In this document: positions 41,151-55,045 of the stretch, piece by piece
How positions within the stretch are numbered: the first letter of the stretch is position 1
Layout: each line of letters begins with the position of its first letter
Origin: Tanypteryx hageni
Lineage: Eukaryota; Arthropoda; Insecta; Odonata; Petaluridae
NCBI GenBank assembly: GCA_028673005.1
Contig: CM054114.1
Coordinates: 129,910,470-129,974,469, forward strand
Length of the DNA stretch: 64,000 bases
Direction: 5' to 3'
Program-made: the position numbers and the translations under genes
The notes under the pieces: generated by a model
Told to the model about the DNA's origin: nothing
What the model saw: the letters and a program-made list of their open reading frames with translations, nothing else
Database searches by the model: none

Positions 41151-43372
41151 ACGATCATGTCGATAAGATACGTTAGATGATTGTAGGATGAGGAGTGATA
41201 GTAAGATGATCTTTAGGGAGTACAGTACTCCTTTCAGCAATGTTGTACTCCTGAAAAATCATATAGTTATGTACTCCTTTTGTACTATTTAAAAAGACTT
41301 GTACTCATTTGCAAACTCGCAATACATTGTCTCGCAATTTACCTATATACTCCATATCAATTCCTTTAAAAAAATGTTTAAAAGAGCCGTGTATTAAGTT
41401 TTTATACTCAAATGGCCTACAAGCTAGCGAAATCTCTCAACATAATCACGCAAAGCAGGGTCGTGTGTAGGACATTGTTACAAAATAGAAGTGCGTTATA
41501 TCTCGATTCGAATTTCTGGGTATGTCCTAACTCTATAGTTCTCCAAATATTAATCTAAACGACGCGAAATCGTCACCCAAGTCTTCCACTAACCTATATC
41601 ATTAAGGTACGTTTTATTTCTTTCTCTGGCGAATTATTTACAATGTTCAGATGCCAAGGCATCCTCTTGATTGTATTTCCTTATAAATAAATTGAATTAA
41701 TTTATTTCTACAAAAATGTTTTTATTTCAGAGCCTGGTATGATATGATAAGAATCTATTTCTTGTCAAATACAATGTTTGAAAACTTAATAACATTCACA
41801 AATTAAATTTTTATTACAATCAGATTCTTTTAATACCTATATTAACAAACTCAAATGTTGGATTTTTAAGTTCGTTTAGGTATAGAGAAATACATCCCTG
41901 ATAATATTTATTTATTTATTGTTGAAAATGACATTAATTGAATAATTTAATGTTGTAAAAAAGAGAATCAACCCCATGTGAATACAATTTAAAAAAAATG
42001 AAAACTTTTGCTCTCTTCCCCGACGACAATCAAAATGTAGAAGCCCCTATCTTCAAATTACTGTCTTTTTATAAAAGTTAGAACAAGAATTCTTTTGAGG
42101 GAGGAGGATGAGGAGGAGTTAGGATTCGACACCCCTGCCCTAGTGTACTCCTTTCAATATTTGAAAATCTGGTCAGCTTAGTTATAGAAGAGCCTCATTC
42201 TTTTCGGTAATAATACGAGAACATAATAGGAAAGACAAATCTGCGAGTAATAACTGTTAGGCAGGCCTCGGTGTGTTGTACCCGCCAGTTTGGTGAATTG
42301 TGGAGTAACTAAAACAAAGGGTGGGGAAAATACGCTATTTCTCTCTTATAGAATAAAATAACTCGTTTCAGATTGAAACATACCAATAATGCAATTTGAA
42401 AGATTTACTGGGATTTTGTATCCGCATAAACTGGTTTATAATACCACCGTTTATTTTATTTGATCGAAATTTGGCAAGGTCTTCAAGTGAGTCACGCAGT
42501 ATAAGCAATGATAACTATTGTGTCAATGTAAAAGGGGTAAAAGTTGTTACATAGTGATTTAAATGCTCTTTCTACGTGGTAAGAGTGAGTATATAATTTA
42601 TAAACTTGTTTAAAATGAGATTCAAACCAGACATTTGGACGCATACGCAGCCAATAGAAACATCTTGCCAAAATGAAAGAGAGGAAATTATGCGGTGCAA
42701 GAAATAATCTTTTATTTCCTCAACATAATTCGGGTGAGGCAATTACGCAAGTAAATACGGTACCCATCGGTGATAGAGAGCGTAGGGCTTGATGAGAAGG
42801 TATTACCAGAATCGCTATAACTGAGGGATAATACAAATCATTTTTCCCAGGGCATGCCAACGTGGATTTTAACCAAAGTTTGTTTGGTACAATATCCCCT
42901 CTTGTAAAACGCTATTGGCGGCATGCAAGGCAGTAATGTAAAAGTAAATTTATGTGTGATATTAAAACAATTTTCGAGCAGCTTTGCATGAGTTATCTGA
43001 AGGAGTCATCATTTTCACAATAGAAGAAATACATTTAAATGTTATCTGATATGCTATATAATATTTAAATTTGACTATAGAAATAAGACCATAATTCACG
43101 CATATATGTGCGGATGTGATAAGAAAATGCGTACAAACATAAATTTATCGATGGCGAAACTACAGTCGGTGATTTTTCGGACGAGAAAGAAAGTAAATGT
43201 CGGTTGCCTCTCGGTCACACGGGGAGAGCTAAGCCGAACGCATTGTGCGCTGGTGTAAATTGAGCATTATTTATTGAGATTAAACATTTGTTTCTACTGA
43301 CGTTTTTAATTAATGCTAATACTCCGATAATGCTTCAAATTAAAATCTCTCTCCGTATTCAACTCGAAGGCT
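41151..43372. other. Intergenic DNA, one possible hAT end
   Basis: The minus strand near 42137 reads CAGGGGTGTCGAATCC, a hAT-type terminus, but no partner end or TSD was identified. ACTCCTT words recur at 41228-41283 and 42145, possibly marking its body. Nothing else was recognised. Confidence 0.3.
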
Positions 43373-43639
43373 CAGTGGCGGATCCAAGGGGCGATGGGGG
43401 CGAACGCCCTCCTCTTGGGCGACCCCTGCGCAGTTCACTGGGTGCATTCTTAAATTCATTCCGCGCAACATTCGTGGTTTCTACACTGAAGATTGTCTGT
43501 ATGACAAAGGAAAGAAAGATTCAGATGGAGGTATGAATTTTCAAAATGTTTGGTTTTCTGCAGAGGCGGAACCAAGAGGGAGGAGGAATAATTGGGGCGA
43601 TCGCCCTCCCACTTTGGAAAGTTTATAGAGCCGCCCCTG
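43373..43639. repeat. Cluster of hAT-like termini
   Basis: CAGTGGCGGATCC starts at 43373 and CAGAGGCGGAACC at 43561, in the same orientation. An inverted terminus, GCCGCCCCTG, ends at 43639. Both left ends run into GGGCGA.CGCCCTCC palindromic words. Flanking 8-mers do not match for any pairing that I tried, so element limits are unresolved. Confidence 0.4.
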
Positions 43640-43647
43640 CAAGAAGG

Positions 43648-45382
43648 CGAACGACACTACATCATAATGCAATTTCATGCGGAATTTTATGCGCATAGGA
43701 AATTTAAAAAAATAGCTTCCTTTGGTATTTTTTATTACAGGCAAAATTTGTTGCGATGATATAAATAAAGAATTATTTTTAGGCTAAAAATCCAAACGAA
43801 TTGTTTCAAATTTCACCTAATTATACACAATAATGCTAAATTTGGATAAAATTTAATAAAAGTGATGTGGTGGAATGATGATAACCAATTCTTTTTTTAT
43901 AAAACAAATTTTTCAATAAATAGTTCTGGAAATATGCCTGGAATTATTTTTTTGCTTATTTAAATTGTAAACCAATGTTTCATGGGTATAAATGCATACA
44001 ATTATAAAATAGAATGGCATTGCTATTTAACTGTTACACTGAACTTCCCATCGTAGTTCTCACTTTATAAGCCATTCGCAAGAGATATTTTTAAAGGTTT
44101 TAATTCAAATAGAATCCTTCTCAAAATATTTACGAATAAAGCAAATATCTATTATGTTACAGAATTGGCGTCATTACTCGATCTTCGAGGGATGCCAAAT
44201 GCAATTAGAGTTGTATTTGTAACGCACCAAAATTTCTTCTTTGAAGTATCGCACATTCGAGCTACGCAGATTCGACTATGTATATTAGTATACACGAAAT
44301 GCAATATCCCAACGACGTAATCGATCTTGATGAGGTGAGATATCGGGTGAGATGTGTATCTTACTCGTAAATCCCTTAAGAGTCTCACTCTCTAAAACGA
44401 TTGACGCCTTCTCCGATAACCGGGATTCACCTGTTCGCCCATGATGGTGGAGAGGGTGTCCCTCCCTAATGGGTTGGCCAGTTCGTGAGGTTTAGGCGGT
44501 TTTAACCTCGTGGCTTCTCGCCACCCTTAACTCCTCCCCTCCCGAAACCAATCCACTGAAGTCACCCCATCCCCTCTCACCCATTCCGGGACAGGAAGCC
44601 CATTCCGTGCGACCGGTACATCAATCTCTAACGCCCACCCAACACCCGGAACGGTGCTAACTCGCAGAGAGCCTCCACCTACGCCCACGCCAGAGTGGAT
44701 AGTTCCACCTTCCTCTCCTCGACTATATATCCGTTCCCTAACTGTTCCACGATATCGTGTCCCACAAGGTACTATCCTTTCCCCTCTTTCTTATCTTCCC
44801 TTTCCTTCTTCTCCCCCTCTCTCTCTCTCTCCCCCTCTCCCTCTCCACCGCTCCCTCACTCCATCCATCTCTATCTATCAATCCATCTATCTCTTCCTCC
44901 TCCATATATTTCTTAATGCCACTCTATCTCTCCATAGTTTCTCTTCCCTGCAAGGCCTGACCAGAGAAAAAGAGGCCATTAAGAAAAAAGGGATGGTGGT
45001 TTTTCGTAGGATTTCGAATTTTTCCGAGTGATAAACTGCGTCGGGTTTTGTATTTTTCATCCGTCCATTTGGAGCGCTGCTTTAAGGGGGAATGGATATC
45101 GTCTTCTTGATCGTCTTACTAATTAATATCGAAAGTTATCTCTCGAGGGAAGTCGATGGATATTTTTTCCGTTGTGAAATTGGCTCTTGAAATATGTGAT
45201 AATTAATTCTGGTTCCCTCGTTAGGAGGGGTGGATAATTCATGCGTGACGTAGGTAACCGATTTGGAAAGTTCTCACTTTTTAATAAAATTTAGAAATTA
45301 TTCTTTTTTTCGCCCACAATAGAACAGTCAGAGGTCCGATTTTTTGTAACACACGCATGGTAATCGAATAAAAGGTTTGCTC
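43648..45382. other. Intergenic DNA with GC-rich and pyrimidine-rich patches
   Basis: 44400-44720 is unusually GC-rich for this window and not recognised as any family. 44775-44950 is CT-rich low-complexity sequence, which explains the overlapping frames there. No gene is supported. Confidence 0.4.
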
Positions 45383-45390
45383 TTATAAAT

Positions 45391-45848
45391 CAGGGGTCTC
45401 CAGTTCTAGGCCTAAACTCATATGTATTTCTTATAAAATACTTCACGTAAATCTTTGAAAGTAATCTTCGAGACTTGTAAGAAATGTATCAAATCAACTC
45501 TTCCAGAACACCTTAAGTTTCTCGTTCATTCTGATTCATAATTCATGCAGAGTTTGGGTACAGGAAAATGTTATTTACTTTGTCATCATTTATTTTCTGC
45601 AATCGTTCGAAGCACCTTAACGGTAATAACAAACATAGTATTATCGTATCGAAAGACTTTAAAAGCGACCGAAGGATTTGGACGATCTTCTCCAGCAGTA
45701 GAATGTTCAGAGATTATGAAAAAGTATGAGCGGAAAAACCGGCAATACGGAATGCGGACCGCGAATTTGGTACGCTGCTTTTATGCGGCCCATATATTTG
45801 GTATAGTATGTACCTTCATGCGCCACTGATATTAGTTTGTGACCCCTG
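45391..45848. mobile_element. Non-autonomous hAT-like element, 458 bp, 8-bp TSD
   Basis: The left end is CAGGGGTCTCCAGTTC; the right end inverts to CAGGGGTCACAAACTA. Flanking 8-mers TTATAAAT (45383-45390) and TTATAGAT (45849-45856) agree at 7 of 8. Subterminal gcggaccgcg and tgcggcccat words match the hAT-like repeats at 200-303 and 5230-5345. The 94-codon internal frame is not a transposase. Confidence 0.75.
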
Positions 45849-45856
45849 TTATAGAT

Positions 45857-48769
45857 GCTAATATATGTAGATGACAATGATGTCAAAAAGGCTTATTTAC
45901 TTGACATCATTATTGTGGAAAAACTGCTAATCTAATGGTCAATGTTTTATAGTCAAAAAAAGGCATATGTTTTATTTAGTCAAACATAGTTTTTCAATTT
46001 TATTTCTGTTGTAAAGTGCGCTCGACAATTCTTTCTTTAGCTGAGCCCGTTATCTCTAGTTAAAATTTTCAATATATATGATGTTCTTCTTTATAAAGAA
46101 ATACTGCGTTTGGAATTCGATAACTTACGAGATTGAAAATTAAAAAATGAACATCCAATTATTAGGACTGAAATATAGAATATTTGCATTTTTAATGAAA
46201 TATTCTCTAAATTTTTAATAAGGTTCCCTTTTTCTTCCGTATGTTCCAAGTTGCGCTTAAAATCCTGGAGTGATTCAATATCAAATCGAGATTATTTAAA
46301 CGCATCATCACTATCGAGGATTCTTAGAGTTACAACTTTACAACATAATTTTTTTGTTGGCAAAAGAACCCGTTTAGCAGTCTTTTGCGTGCGTAGTCAA
46401 GCACCATTTTGTAAGATGCCCTTCTTGAGGATTATCACCGATGCTTCTTCCTCTCGCCGCCGGAGGCGCTGGCAGCCCTCCTCGAAAAAATTCATTTTCA
46501 ACTCGATGGTTTATGATTTCTTCATCTTTTTTTCGTCGAAACAACACATTCTCTTTCTTCGTGTATATAAGAAGGGGCCCATCTAGCCCGTTTTATCCGC
46601 CGCCCTCTCCATCTCACTTTCATCTTCCCGAGACGCTTTTGTTTTCCTTTGTTGCTCCTTTCGTCCTAAAACCACGAGCGGAGAAGCGCGCAATAAAAAA
46701 AACCTTCCTTTTAACTGCGACCTGAAAGAAAAGTTGGCTATGCGTAAACAGGTTCGAGTTCATAAAAGGATTATGTATTTTTTCCGCCCGCTTTGGAAAC
46801 ACCTTTTGGGTCGTATGCGCGTCTGCGTTATTCACGAATCAGTGCTGTCTCGGTTTATTATCTCGGACACGAGCAATAAATAGACGAATGGGGTAGAGGG
46901 GGGGAGAGAAAAGCGACCGTTTAACAGCCGAGGCGAAAAAAAACAACAACAAAAAAGCCGTAGACCGATTTGCAGCGGCGCGCGGGACGTCATTGCTCTT
47001 CGCCACGGTGATTAAAAAAAATGAATGCTGCCCTACGGAATTCTTCCAAAAAAACGAAGGCGATTCCCGCAAGATAGCTCGCGGTTCGTCCAATTTGCGG
47101 CGGTGGACTTTTACTACGCGATCAATGTTTTCGCGTAATAAAACGTACGCCATGCTTTGCGGTTTCCCTATCGCATTAGAAGTACCATCGATACGGTTTG
47201 TAAGAGTAGACTGGGGATCGAGAGGCATTAGCGGAATAAGATGAATGTAAAAAGGTAGAGGCTCCGGTCGTGGTGAGTTTGGAAATCTATGTCGATTATT
47301 CTACCATAAGTCTCGGCTTAGCCGGGACGGTCCCGGATTGTAAATGTTGTTCCGGCGTCCAGTCCGGTTTAGTATTTGTCCCGGTTACAAATTCTTCTTA
47401 TTTTTTTATTTCATAAATATGAAATAAATAATTCTCGTTCCACCAGTTATATCTTATTACACATGCAATCCATTTATTTGGAATTAAAATCTTCTTTCGA
47501 TTAAGTTTAAATTAGTACAATCTGTAAGGAATGCTTATAGGTTCGTGGTTTGTAGAGCACTCCGACAGCCGAGTGCACGCAGGGCACCTATAGCTATATG
47601 AGTTTCGAAACAATTATTTATGTTTTAGATCATCCCTATTTGCTTTAACGAATAAATTCTGTCTAAAACGTTATATTTAACTGTTAACACTCCATAATAT
47701 TTTCTTGAATGTTGCCAGATACGGAATTAACCACGGTTAGAAATGATACGCGACGTGACCTTTCCTATATTTTTTCGGGAAAATTTTCTTAAAACTTGGG
47801 GTGCGTTTTATAGCCTGAAAAATATGGTAAATATGACTAATATATTTGTTCCTATCAGTTTTCTGACCAATTCTGTAATAATTTTGTGCACATAATGTTA
47901 GAATTTGAAAAAATATGGGCTATTTTGTCAATAAAATCATGGTCAAGCTAGGCAGAATTTATATATTTGGCATGTAAGCAATAAAAAACTAAAGATCTTA
48001 TATTGTTCCGGTTATGTCTCGGTTTTTATTCCCCAGAACACGTTGTGTCTCGAATTTACTTCCTCAGAATCAGGTCATCCTATTCTAGCATCGACTACGA
48101 ATCGTTTTATTGGGTGAGAACGGTTTATCTTACCTAATGTTTTAAAAAACACTATATGTGTATATTACGTATTTCCGCTTGTAATTTTCGATGTAAATAA
48201 TATTAGGATTTAAAGAAAATGTTCATTAAATTTAACTGATTTCAAATGAAAATCTGGTATAGATTTTATAAAATTATAGGTTTAGTTTGATAATGAAAAC
48301 AATGAAGTGAAGCGATATATAAATAAACAATTTTCAGATACAAATAAGACTGATAACTTACAAATTGAATTATACGAAATAACAGTAAAATATCATTATT
48401 TACTTTATTTTCGTCAATTCCGACGGTATTTTATGTCATCTACTTAATACGATTTCTGAAGGACCGGAAGCCATAAAGCAATATATATTTATACCTCTCG
48501 TGAACCAGAATAAGTTTTTAAAACGGGAGCTAGATTTGGTGACGTAATATGAAAAAGCGCATTTTATTTATTGAGGTTTATGTCAAACTGTAAGCTTAAA
48601 AAGGTTTATTAATTTAGTAATATAATAATATGAGGTAAAATAATTTGCTAAATAATTAATTAAAGAATTTTGACTAGTATCTATGACCATTTGATCCAGA
48701 ATCATAATATGAAATTTTTGAAAGCCCCCCCCCCTGCCGTTTTCCGATATTTCAAAAAACATTTATTTT
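45857..48769. other. Intergenic DNA; no gene supported
   Basis: 46430-47260 has more CpG than its surroundings and several overlapping frames on both strands, the longest being 129 codons at 46839-47228 (minus), but none resembles a known protein. 47310-47400 has repeated TCCCGG/CCGGG words like those in some hAT-derived repeats. Confidence 0.35.
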
Positions 48770-48935
48770 GCAGTGTAATACATGGCATTAATGGTCAAAC
48801 AAATACTGAAAGTTTTAACTTTCTATCCATATAACCATTTGCTCAGATTACCACTTTGAATATATTTTAGGCATCCCTTGTCCCCACCTATTTCCCCAGC
48901 AAGTTTTTGGCAGCGTAATAAATTTCATCATAGAA
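48770..48935 (-). repeat. Distant inverted copy of the 2057-2320 repeat
   Basis: On the minus strand ATTACGCTGCCAAA, a GGGGA..TAGGTGGGGACAAGGGATGCC-like block, ATCTGAGCAAAT and GATAGAAAGTTAAAA appear in the same order as in 2083-2190. This confirms that the 2 kb repeat is an interspersed family. Confidence 0.45.
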
Positions 48936-50461
48936 CGCATACACTGCAAATTTCAATCTTTTACCTCTTACCGCTTACTTACTTTTAATTAAGTTAATAA
49001 TTTAGGACGATTAAAAAAATAATTCTCTCACATACTACTCCCTCCGCTTTATCTTCTTCAATTGTTTCAAGTTTTTCTTTTCGATGCAGTGCTTTTTTAT
49101 CCAAACGTGTATTGCCCCCTTTTATATGAAAAGTTTCTTGTTTTTAGGAACGGTTTATCGCCCGTATCTCAAGATATACGAGGCTTGAGTAAGATACAAG
49201 TTTCATTATTCATCATCAAAGCTTACTAAGTTTTCCAATAGGCATCATAGTGGCTTCGGTTCAAAAGATTTTTCTGGCGATATCTGGGGTGCAATTCTTT
49301 AGCTGATTCGCTAAGTAACAAGAAATTTGTCGTTGCAACTTTACTCTTTGCCGTCGCCGTTCTAAAAAACCATTACTTTAGGTTGGCCATAATGGAGTAT
49401 TTCAGCCTTATATTTCATGGTAAAGTATATCACCGGAAATTGTTTTCATATTTCAGTGAAGAAAAATAGCATGTCTGCCTAGAATTTTGAAATATTACGA
49501 AATACTTGAAATAACCTATAGACGTCTACTTCACTTGGTTACTTCGATCTAGCGCTGTAAACCAGTCGTAAAATTAGGTTTTTGTTTGCAACTATCGATG
49601 AAATTGGTTTTTATTATTTTTATGTCATATTAACTCTTAATCTTCCGTATTTTGTGCAAGAGTCACGCTTTCCTTCCGGTATTCCTTGATTTCATAAACT
49701 TTTTCGTTGCTGTATCTCACATTGCACATATTTTAGCTAATTTTGATTTCATATATGGTCACAAGGCGATTGCGAGGGTATTTTTGTTCGCTTGATCAGT
49801 TTGAAAAAAAAGGAAAATCTTATAATCCACTAAAGGAAAACGTTGCCAAATGTTGGGTTAAGATCGGATCAAAGCAAGAAAAAGTGCTTTTGCTCGCAAA
49901 TATCGATAGTTTTATTAAACTCTCGATTCGATACACGATAAATTCCAGCTGTTTTCCGTTTCCTTTTCGGAATGAATTCATAAAACGCATTTATTTTTTG
50001 TAGATTCGAGCATAAAACCTTGATCAAAAACTCCACGAAAGACGGAAATATCACTTTGAACCAACGAAACCATTCCGTCCACCTTGTCATTTGGACAATC
50101 CTATCGCCTTCGTCGATCGACTAACATCGACCGAAATCGAGTCGTGGAATCGCAACGCTTCGATCGATTACCCAAGGATCCCGCGAACTCATACTCGAGC
50201 TTCAAGTTAATCCTCCGTCGATTCCCGGCTAATGGAACTCGTAAAAATTCAGGCTCTGGATTTTATGCCCGAGCGCCCGTTCGCATTCTCTTTCTCGCCG
50301 ACTCTTGTCAGTCTCTCTCTCCTTTTTTGCCTCCTTTCTCTTTCCATTCCGATGGCATATTGGGCCTCTCCCCATTCTCCTATACCTCACATGTGCCCTT
50401 TTTGGTTTATAGTCGCCGACGGGCTATGGCCGCCTCTCTCTCTTTTACTCTCTTTCTCTTT
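48936..50461. other. Intergenic DNA; no gene supported
   Basis: A 213-codon frame (50084-50725, plus) overlaps a 193-codon frame in another phase across this and the next segment. Composition there is more GC-rich, but no protein family is recognisable. Confidence 0.35.
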
Positions 50462-50486
50462 TACACACACACACACACACACACAC
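50462..50486 (+). repeat. (AC)n microsatellite
   Basis: About 12 AC units, followed by a short CT-rich run. Confidence 0.95.
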
Positions 50487-52159
50487 TCTCTCCATCTCGA
50501 GAAGTTTTCAAAGCTGTCGGAATGCCAATTGGTACGCGATTCTTCCAGTTCGGACGGCGACAGTGGCGCCTTTCACCTCATCACGTCTCGCCTCTCAATC
50601 AACAACTTCTCGCTTCTTTTCCTCTGGAACGCTTGCGAAAGTGTCGGAGAGAAATCTCTGGAATTTTGCTTCCAGTCGGACGAGAGTGTTGCAGAAAGGG
50701 TTGTTTTTTTTCGTCGAATTTCTGATGTTTTTTTTTATCGGATTTCCATTAAGAAAACGTGTCCACTTTTGCTGCTTCCCACACGGTCGCCATGCTTGAG
50801 GAAAAATTTGTAACTAAAATTAAAGGTTTTTTACTGCGATCAAATTTCGGAGTAAGGAAATTTAAATTATTCTCTGTCATTTAAGTATAGAAATAAGTGG
50901 CGATTTTTTCCAAGTAAAATTTATATTTATTCTGAATCGGGTTTACTGCTTAGATTTTCTAAACAAATTCTGACCGATTTTTCGGCTAACCAGAGATGAA
51001 TATCATCGCCTCTGAAATAACGAGAATATTAACGACGAAAGAAAGCAAATATATCTGGTGCAACTATTAATATTTGCTTTATGAGGAAAACATTAGTTTT
51101 AAAAGATTCTAAAGGATATATTTAATGTTATTTTTATTACGTTGAGAAGTATGTTAACCCTTTCTATATCACTCCCATAAATATAGGTTTTCCTAATACT
51201 AGAAATTATACTCTTTTATTCTCGTCACACACATGTTAAACAGATGATGAAATAACAGAAATCTCTTATTTTAAGAAAGCTTAACCTTAACTAACATACT
51301 CTGACCGTATCGTTTCCAAGTAAAAAAACCGCTAATGAAAGCGTTACTGGATTCCAGAATAAGCACTTAAGCATCAACAACTGAGAAATTAAGTACTTAT
51401 CCTAGATATATCCAGTTGCAATAAAGAATATAAGGCGTAAGATTAGTAAAGGTGAACATTTCTTCTTAAGAAATAGCCTTTGGTTTGATTATCTTTTTGC
51501 AAATGAGTATGTGTATTACACTTTCATAAGGAGCTCGTTAAATAAAACATAATTGAAGATTTAAAAATTTAGAATATAAATGTGCATCTCCGTTAAATGG
51601 ACGTTTTTATTTGTAAGCATCTCATAAATTGAGGGAACACTTGATACAGAAGTTGCTGGAGAACGTAATGCTCCATTATCATTTCATCCGGCCTTGATGG
51701 TTTTCAAAAGAGGAATGCTTGCTCGCCCCCTTCCCTCTGAGTGTATGTAATGAGTTTTAAAAGGGTTCCCAAAGAGTATTAAAGATAAAAAATTTCTCCT
51801 AGCTTTATCTTTCAAGAGCAATGTTGTGGTCAAAGGTTACCACATTAACACGACGAATAACGTTATAAAACGTAGTGTGCGCGTTTTAACCAATAAAGAA
51901 GTGTGAGAACGTGAAAAATTATTTCAGTATTTTTGCGTGTCTCTTCAAAGAAGTGTGCTTAATAGAAAATAAATTTAACGCATTAGAGCTCTCATAGTGT
52001 TTCATTCGCGCCAGACTTCGTGCACGGCTGTTTTGGCAGTGTTGGAAAATGTGCTACAGGTAAAAATGTGTCACGTAATTTCCTTATTTTTTACTGCTTA
52101 TAATAGTAAATAAATAATTTGTATACATAAAATGAATCACAGTTACAATGTGGTTGTCA
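50487..52159. other. Intergenic DNA, nothing recognised
   Basis: No supported features from the end of the AC repeat to the hAT-like element. Confidence 0.4.
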
Positions 52160-52167
52160 CTTTTGAG

Positions 52168-52447
52168 CAGGTGTCCCCAACCTGGTGCTTGCGAGCACCG
52201 CTGTGCTCTTCGCCAGCCTGGTTGTGCGCTTCTGCGACGCTTAAATCGCGTTTCATAACGTCATTAATTTAATATGATCACATTACCAATGAAATTGACG
52301 TTGGTTTGAATTTATTATTCATGATCATTATTTTTTTCGCAAAGTATAGTGGTGCTCGGTCGATGTTCTGGAATATAGCTGAGTGCTCGCTTGATAAGCC
52401 AGAATACAACTTGGTGCTCGCTACATGGAAAAGGTTAGGAATTCCTG
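52168..52447. mobile_element. Non-autonomous hAT-like element, 280 bp, 8-bp TSD
   Basis: The left end CAGGTGTCCCCAACC and the right end, inverted, CAGGAATTCCTAACC are a clear imperfect TIR. Flanking 8-mers CTTTTGAG (52160-52167) and CTTTAGAG (52448-52455) agree at 7 of 8. Internal GGTGCTCG/GTGCTCGC words recur, as in hAT-derived short repeats. No coding capacity. Confidence 0.75.
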
Positions 52448-52455
52448 CTTTAGAG

Positions 52456-55004
52456 TATGGAAGGAGGCACGGAGTCATATAAAGCACGATTAAGGAGACA
52501 CGTCAGCAAAAAGAGGATGAAGACCCCTATTTAAGAGGTTAAGTGAAAATAACGAAATTCCTATCTTAAAATCAATAGCATGCAACCTTATTGATTCTTT
52601 GAAGATCTTAGTATTGCTAAAAGTTATCTAAGGAGCACCTGTCGGCGAAAAACGTAGAATTTTATAAGTCCAACATAAATTTCGACTGTTCTGCACAGAA
52701 TTAAGTAAATTTATGCCGTTTGAGGTGGATATAAGCGCATTACATAAGTTATTATTTTTGTCAGGTCAGGTATTTGGTTGCATATTAAGTGCGTTATTGA
52801 GGTTTAGTTTGAAGCTGCTCATAAGACATAGGAATATCGCGATATCTTTGTTGTTTGGTTCGAGAGATGTTTTCCAGCAATAATGAAAGCGTCCCGTCGT
52901 TAAATCGAGGGAATAAAACGAATACATCTAAAAATTTTGATTGTTCCTCCTCCCGCCAAAAATTTTCTTTTTGGAGTTTGAATTGCCTTCCGTCGTCGTC
53001 GGATGGCCTGTTGGATACAAGTGGTGCGCCATAAATGATCATTGGCCGACTTGTAGTGGTAATTTAATGGCGTCTATGTATTCGCCCGGAGCTATAAATT
53101 GCGCGCCGGTTGTATGCTCCCAGTACCAATAAATCATGAGCTCGGGTCAACAGCTCCGCCACCTTGAGCTTTCTAGTGAATTACACTTCCACCACACCCC
53201 GAAATAATGCCATTGTCCCAGAATAGTGTCTGTATTTTTATCTCGCTTTCAAATGGTATAGTTGAAATAGATAGGAATCTTTAATAAAAATTGCAAACGA
53301 AGAATAGTATGAGGCCAAAAGGTTTCAATTTATATCTAAAGTCTAAAAATGAAAATAAATGTGAGCCAAATCGAAAATTTGAAATATGTAATTTCGAAAC
53401 ATATGACTGGCCGCAAGTCACAACGATATTCCTAATGTTTTTTTTAATTTAAAAGCGTATGGCTCAAAATGTTATGGATTTTGATTAAAGAACAAACCAT
53501 CGTAAAATTCTTTAACATTTAACCCTTTCACATCGTTTGTAAACGCTTTTTAGCGATTTCTTTATAAAACAAATCGCTTATGTATTCGATTAGTATGTCT
53601 TAACGTCTATACGAGCCATATCTTAAAAATCCTGAAACTTGGAGAAGTCAACATTTCAAAATAGATCTTTCGACATAGGAGTTAGATATGGTTGAAATTT
53701 AGTGGATACTAGATAATCTACTGGGGAGTAGTCGGAATATACCTCTAAAAAGTACATGCTGCTACAAATTTAGGTAAAAACATTACACAGCATCTGCGAT
53801 TCTTTAATCCGATTGAAAGATATCAGTCGGTGAAAGAAGCGCCTTAATAGTTTGCTCTGCAATTCTTCCCTCGCTTGTATATGTTTATTTTGAGATTGTC
53901 TCGTATAAGCTCACCCTTCAGCTGCTTATAGCAGACCCAAGTAATGATTAATCTGTGGAAATTAATCCCTAACAGACTCGAAAAATACAGAATCTACTAT
54001 CTGTGAATCGTTACTGATGAAGACTGTATTGTAGTAGATATGAGCATCGTTATCTTCCGACATTTTTATGGCTATCGGAAAAACTATTTTTGCTGGAAGA
54101 CTAACTTATGCGAGATTTTTATATTTCCCATTGGAAATGAGATAAATATAACCAACACTAACATTTCTTGCTTAATGGATTGAAAAAACTCTTATCTGGT
54201 TTCCTTACGTTTTCGTTGCATATCTTACTATCTTTCTTGACGCACGCACGAGCATTTTACTTCTCACCATCCGCCATCTTACACCGGAGTGATTTTTACT
54301 ACTCTACTTATCGCAGATTTTCAGGCCGGGCTTGTCGCTCGAGGTTTAAGGTTGCGAACCCAATGAGAACTCAGAAGGAGGTGCGTAAAATTTTTATTAT
54401 GGTTCTCAGTTCAAACGATATAAAAAAGAACGCACTGACGTGAATACTCAGGTTGTAAAAATGTTTCCGAAAATATTTTGCTTACGAAAACTAATTTACG
54501 ACTTCGTTAGGGGTAAGAATACCCCAAAATGGCGTTGGTCACCCAAGACTTCTGTCTTGCAGGTTTTTTGATTGCTTATTAACCGCTCCGTTATTGTCAA
54601 ACGGCGTCATCAATAAACCTCGGTTGACAGAACTTTCTCCTCCAAAATAACGTGAAATATTACTTCCAGGCGATAGATTCGTCTTTGAAAATCATATCTG
54701 AGAAATACGGCATGATTATGTCTTTTGTGCGTTATTTTTCATGTTATTCGTAAAGAGAGGCTTGCGAATTGATGTGCTGTAAAAGAGTCACGATTGGAAA
54801 TGAGTGTCATTTGCTCATTTCGATCCCTATCAGCTCAAAAGCAGCTGGTCATCAATATAAAAAATGTCGCAAAACACATGCCACGTGAGTCTTACAAGAG
54901 GGAACGGCTGCATTTCCTTCAATTGGTAAAAGCGACATAAACATTTTGAGGGATAAAAGGATTCCTTAACTGCGTTAAGTAAATAAGTCCTAGACTAGCG
55001 TTAA
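52456..55004. other. Intergenic DNA, one weak PLE-like word
   Basis: At 54013 CTGATGAAGACTGTATTGTAGT followed by AGATATGAGCATCG resembles a PLE hammerhead region that has lost its GAAA box. Nothing else was recognised. Confidence 0.3.
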
Positions 55005-55045
55005 GCGGGCCACATCGGAAGTTGCAAATGCTTCAGCGAATCATA
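55005..55045 (+). repeat. Short fragment similar to 1-60
   Basis: GCGGGCCACATCGGAAGTTGC and GCTTCAGCGAATCA parallel GAGGGCCGCATTGGAAATCAC and GCTTCGGCGAGCCT at the window start. A short relic of the same family; its class is unclear. Confidence 0.35.

Noticed and set aside
43561..43639. 80-bp complete miniature hAT element
   Set aside because: The ends resemble a TIR pair, but the flanking 8-mers GTTTTCTG and CAAGAAGG do not match, so only terminal fragments are claimed.
46430..47260. CpG-bearing patch suggesting a promoter or first exon
   Set aside because: CpG is not depleted in the rest of the window, and frames here have no homology or consistent splice signals that I can support.
50084..50813. 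213- and 193-codon overlapping plus-strand frames in a more GC-rich patch
   Set aside because: They overlap in different phases, include a Thr-His run from the AC microsatellite, and show no recognisable domain; splice context was not evident.
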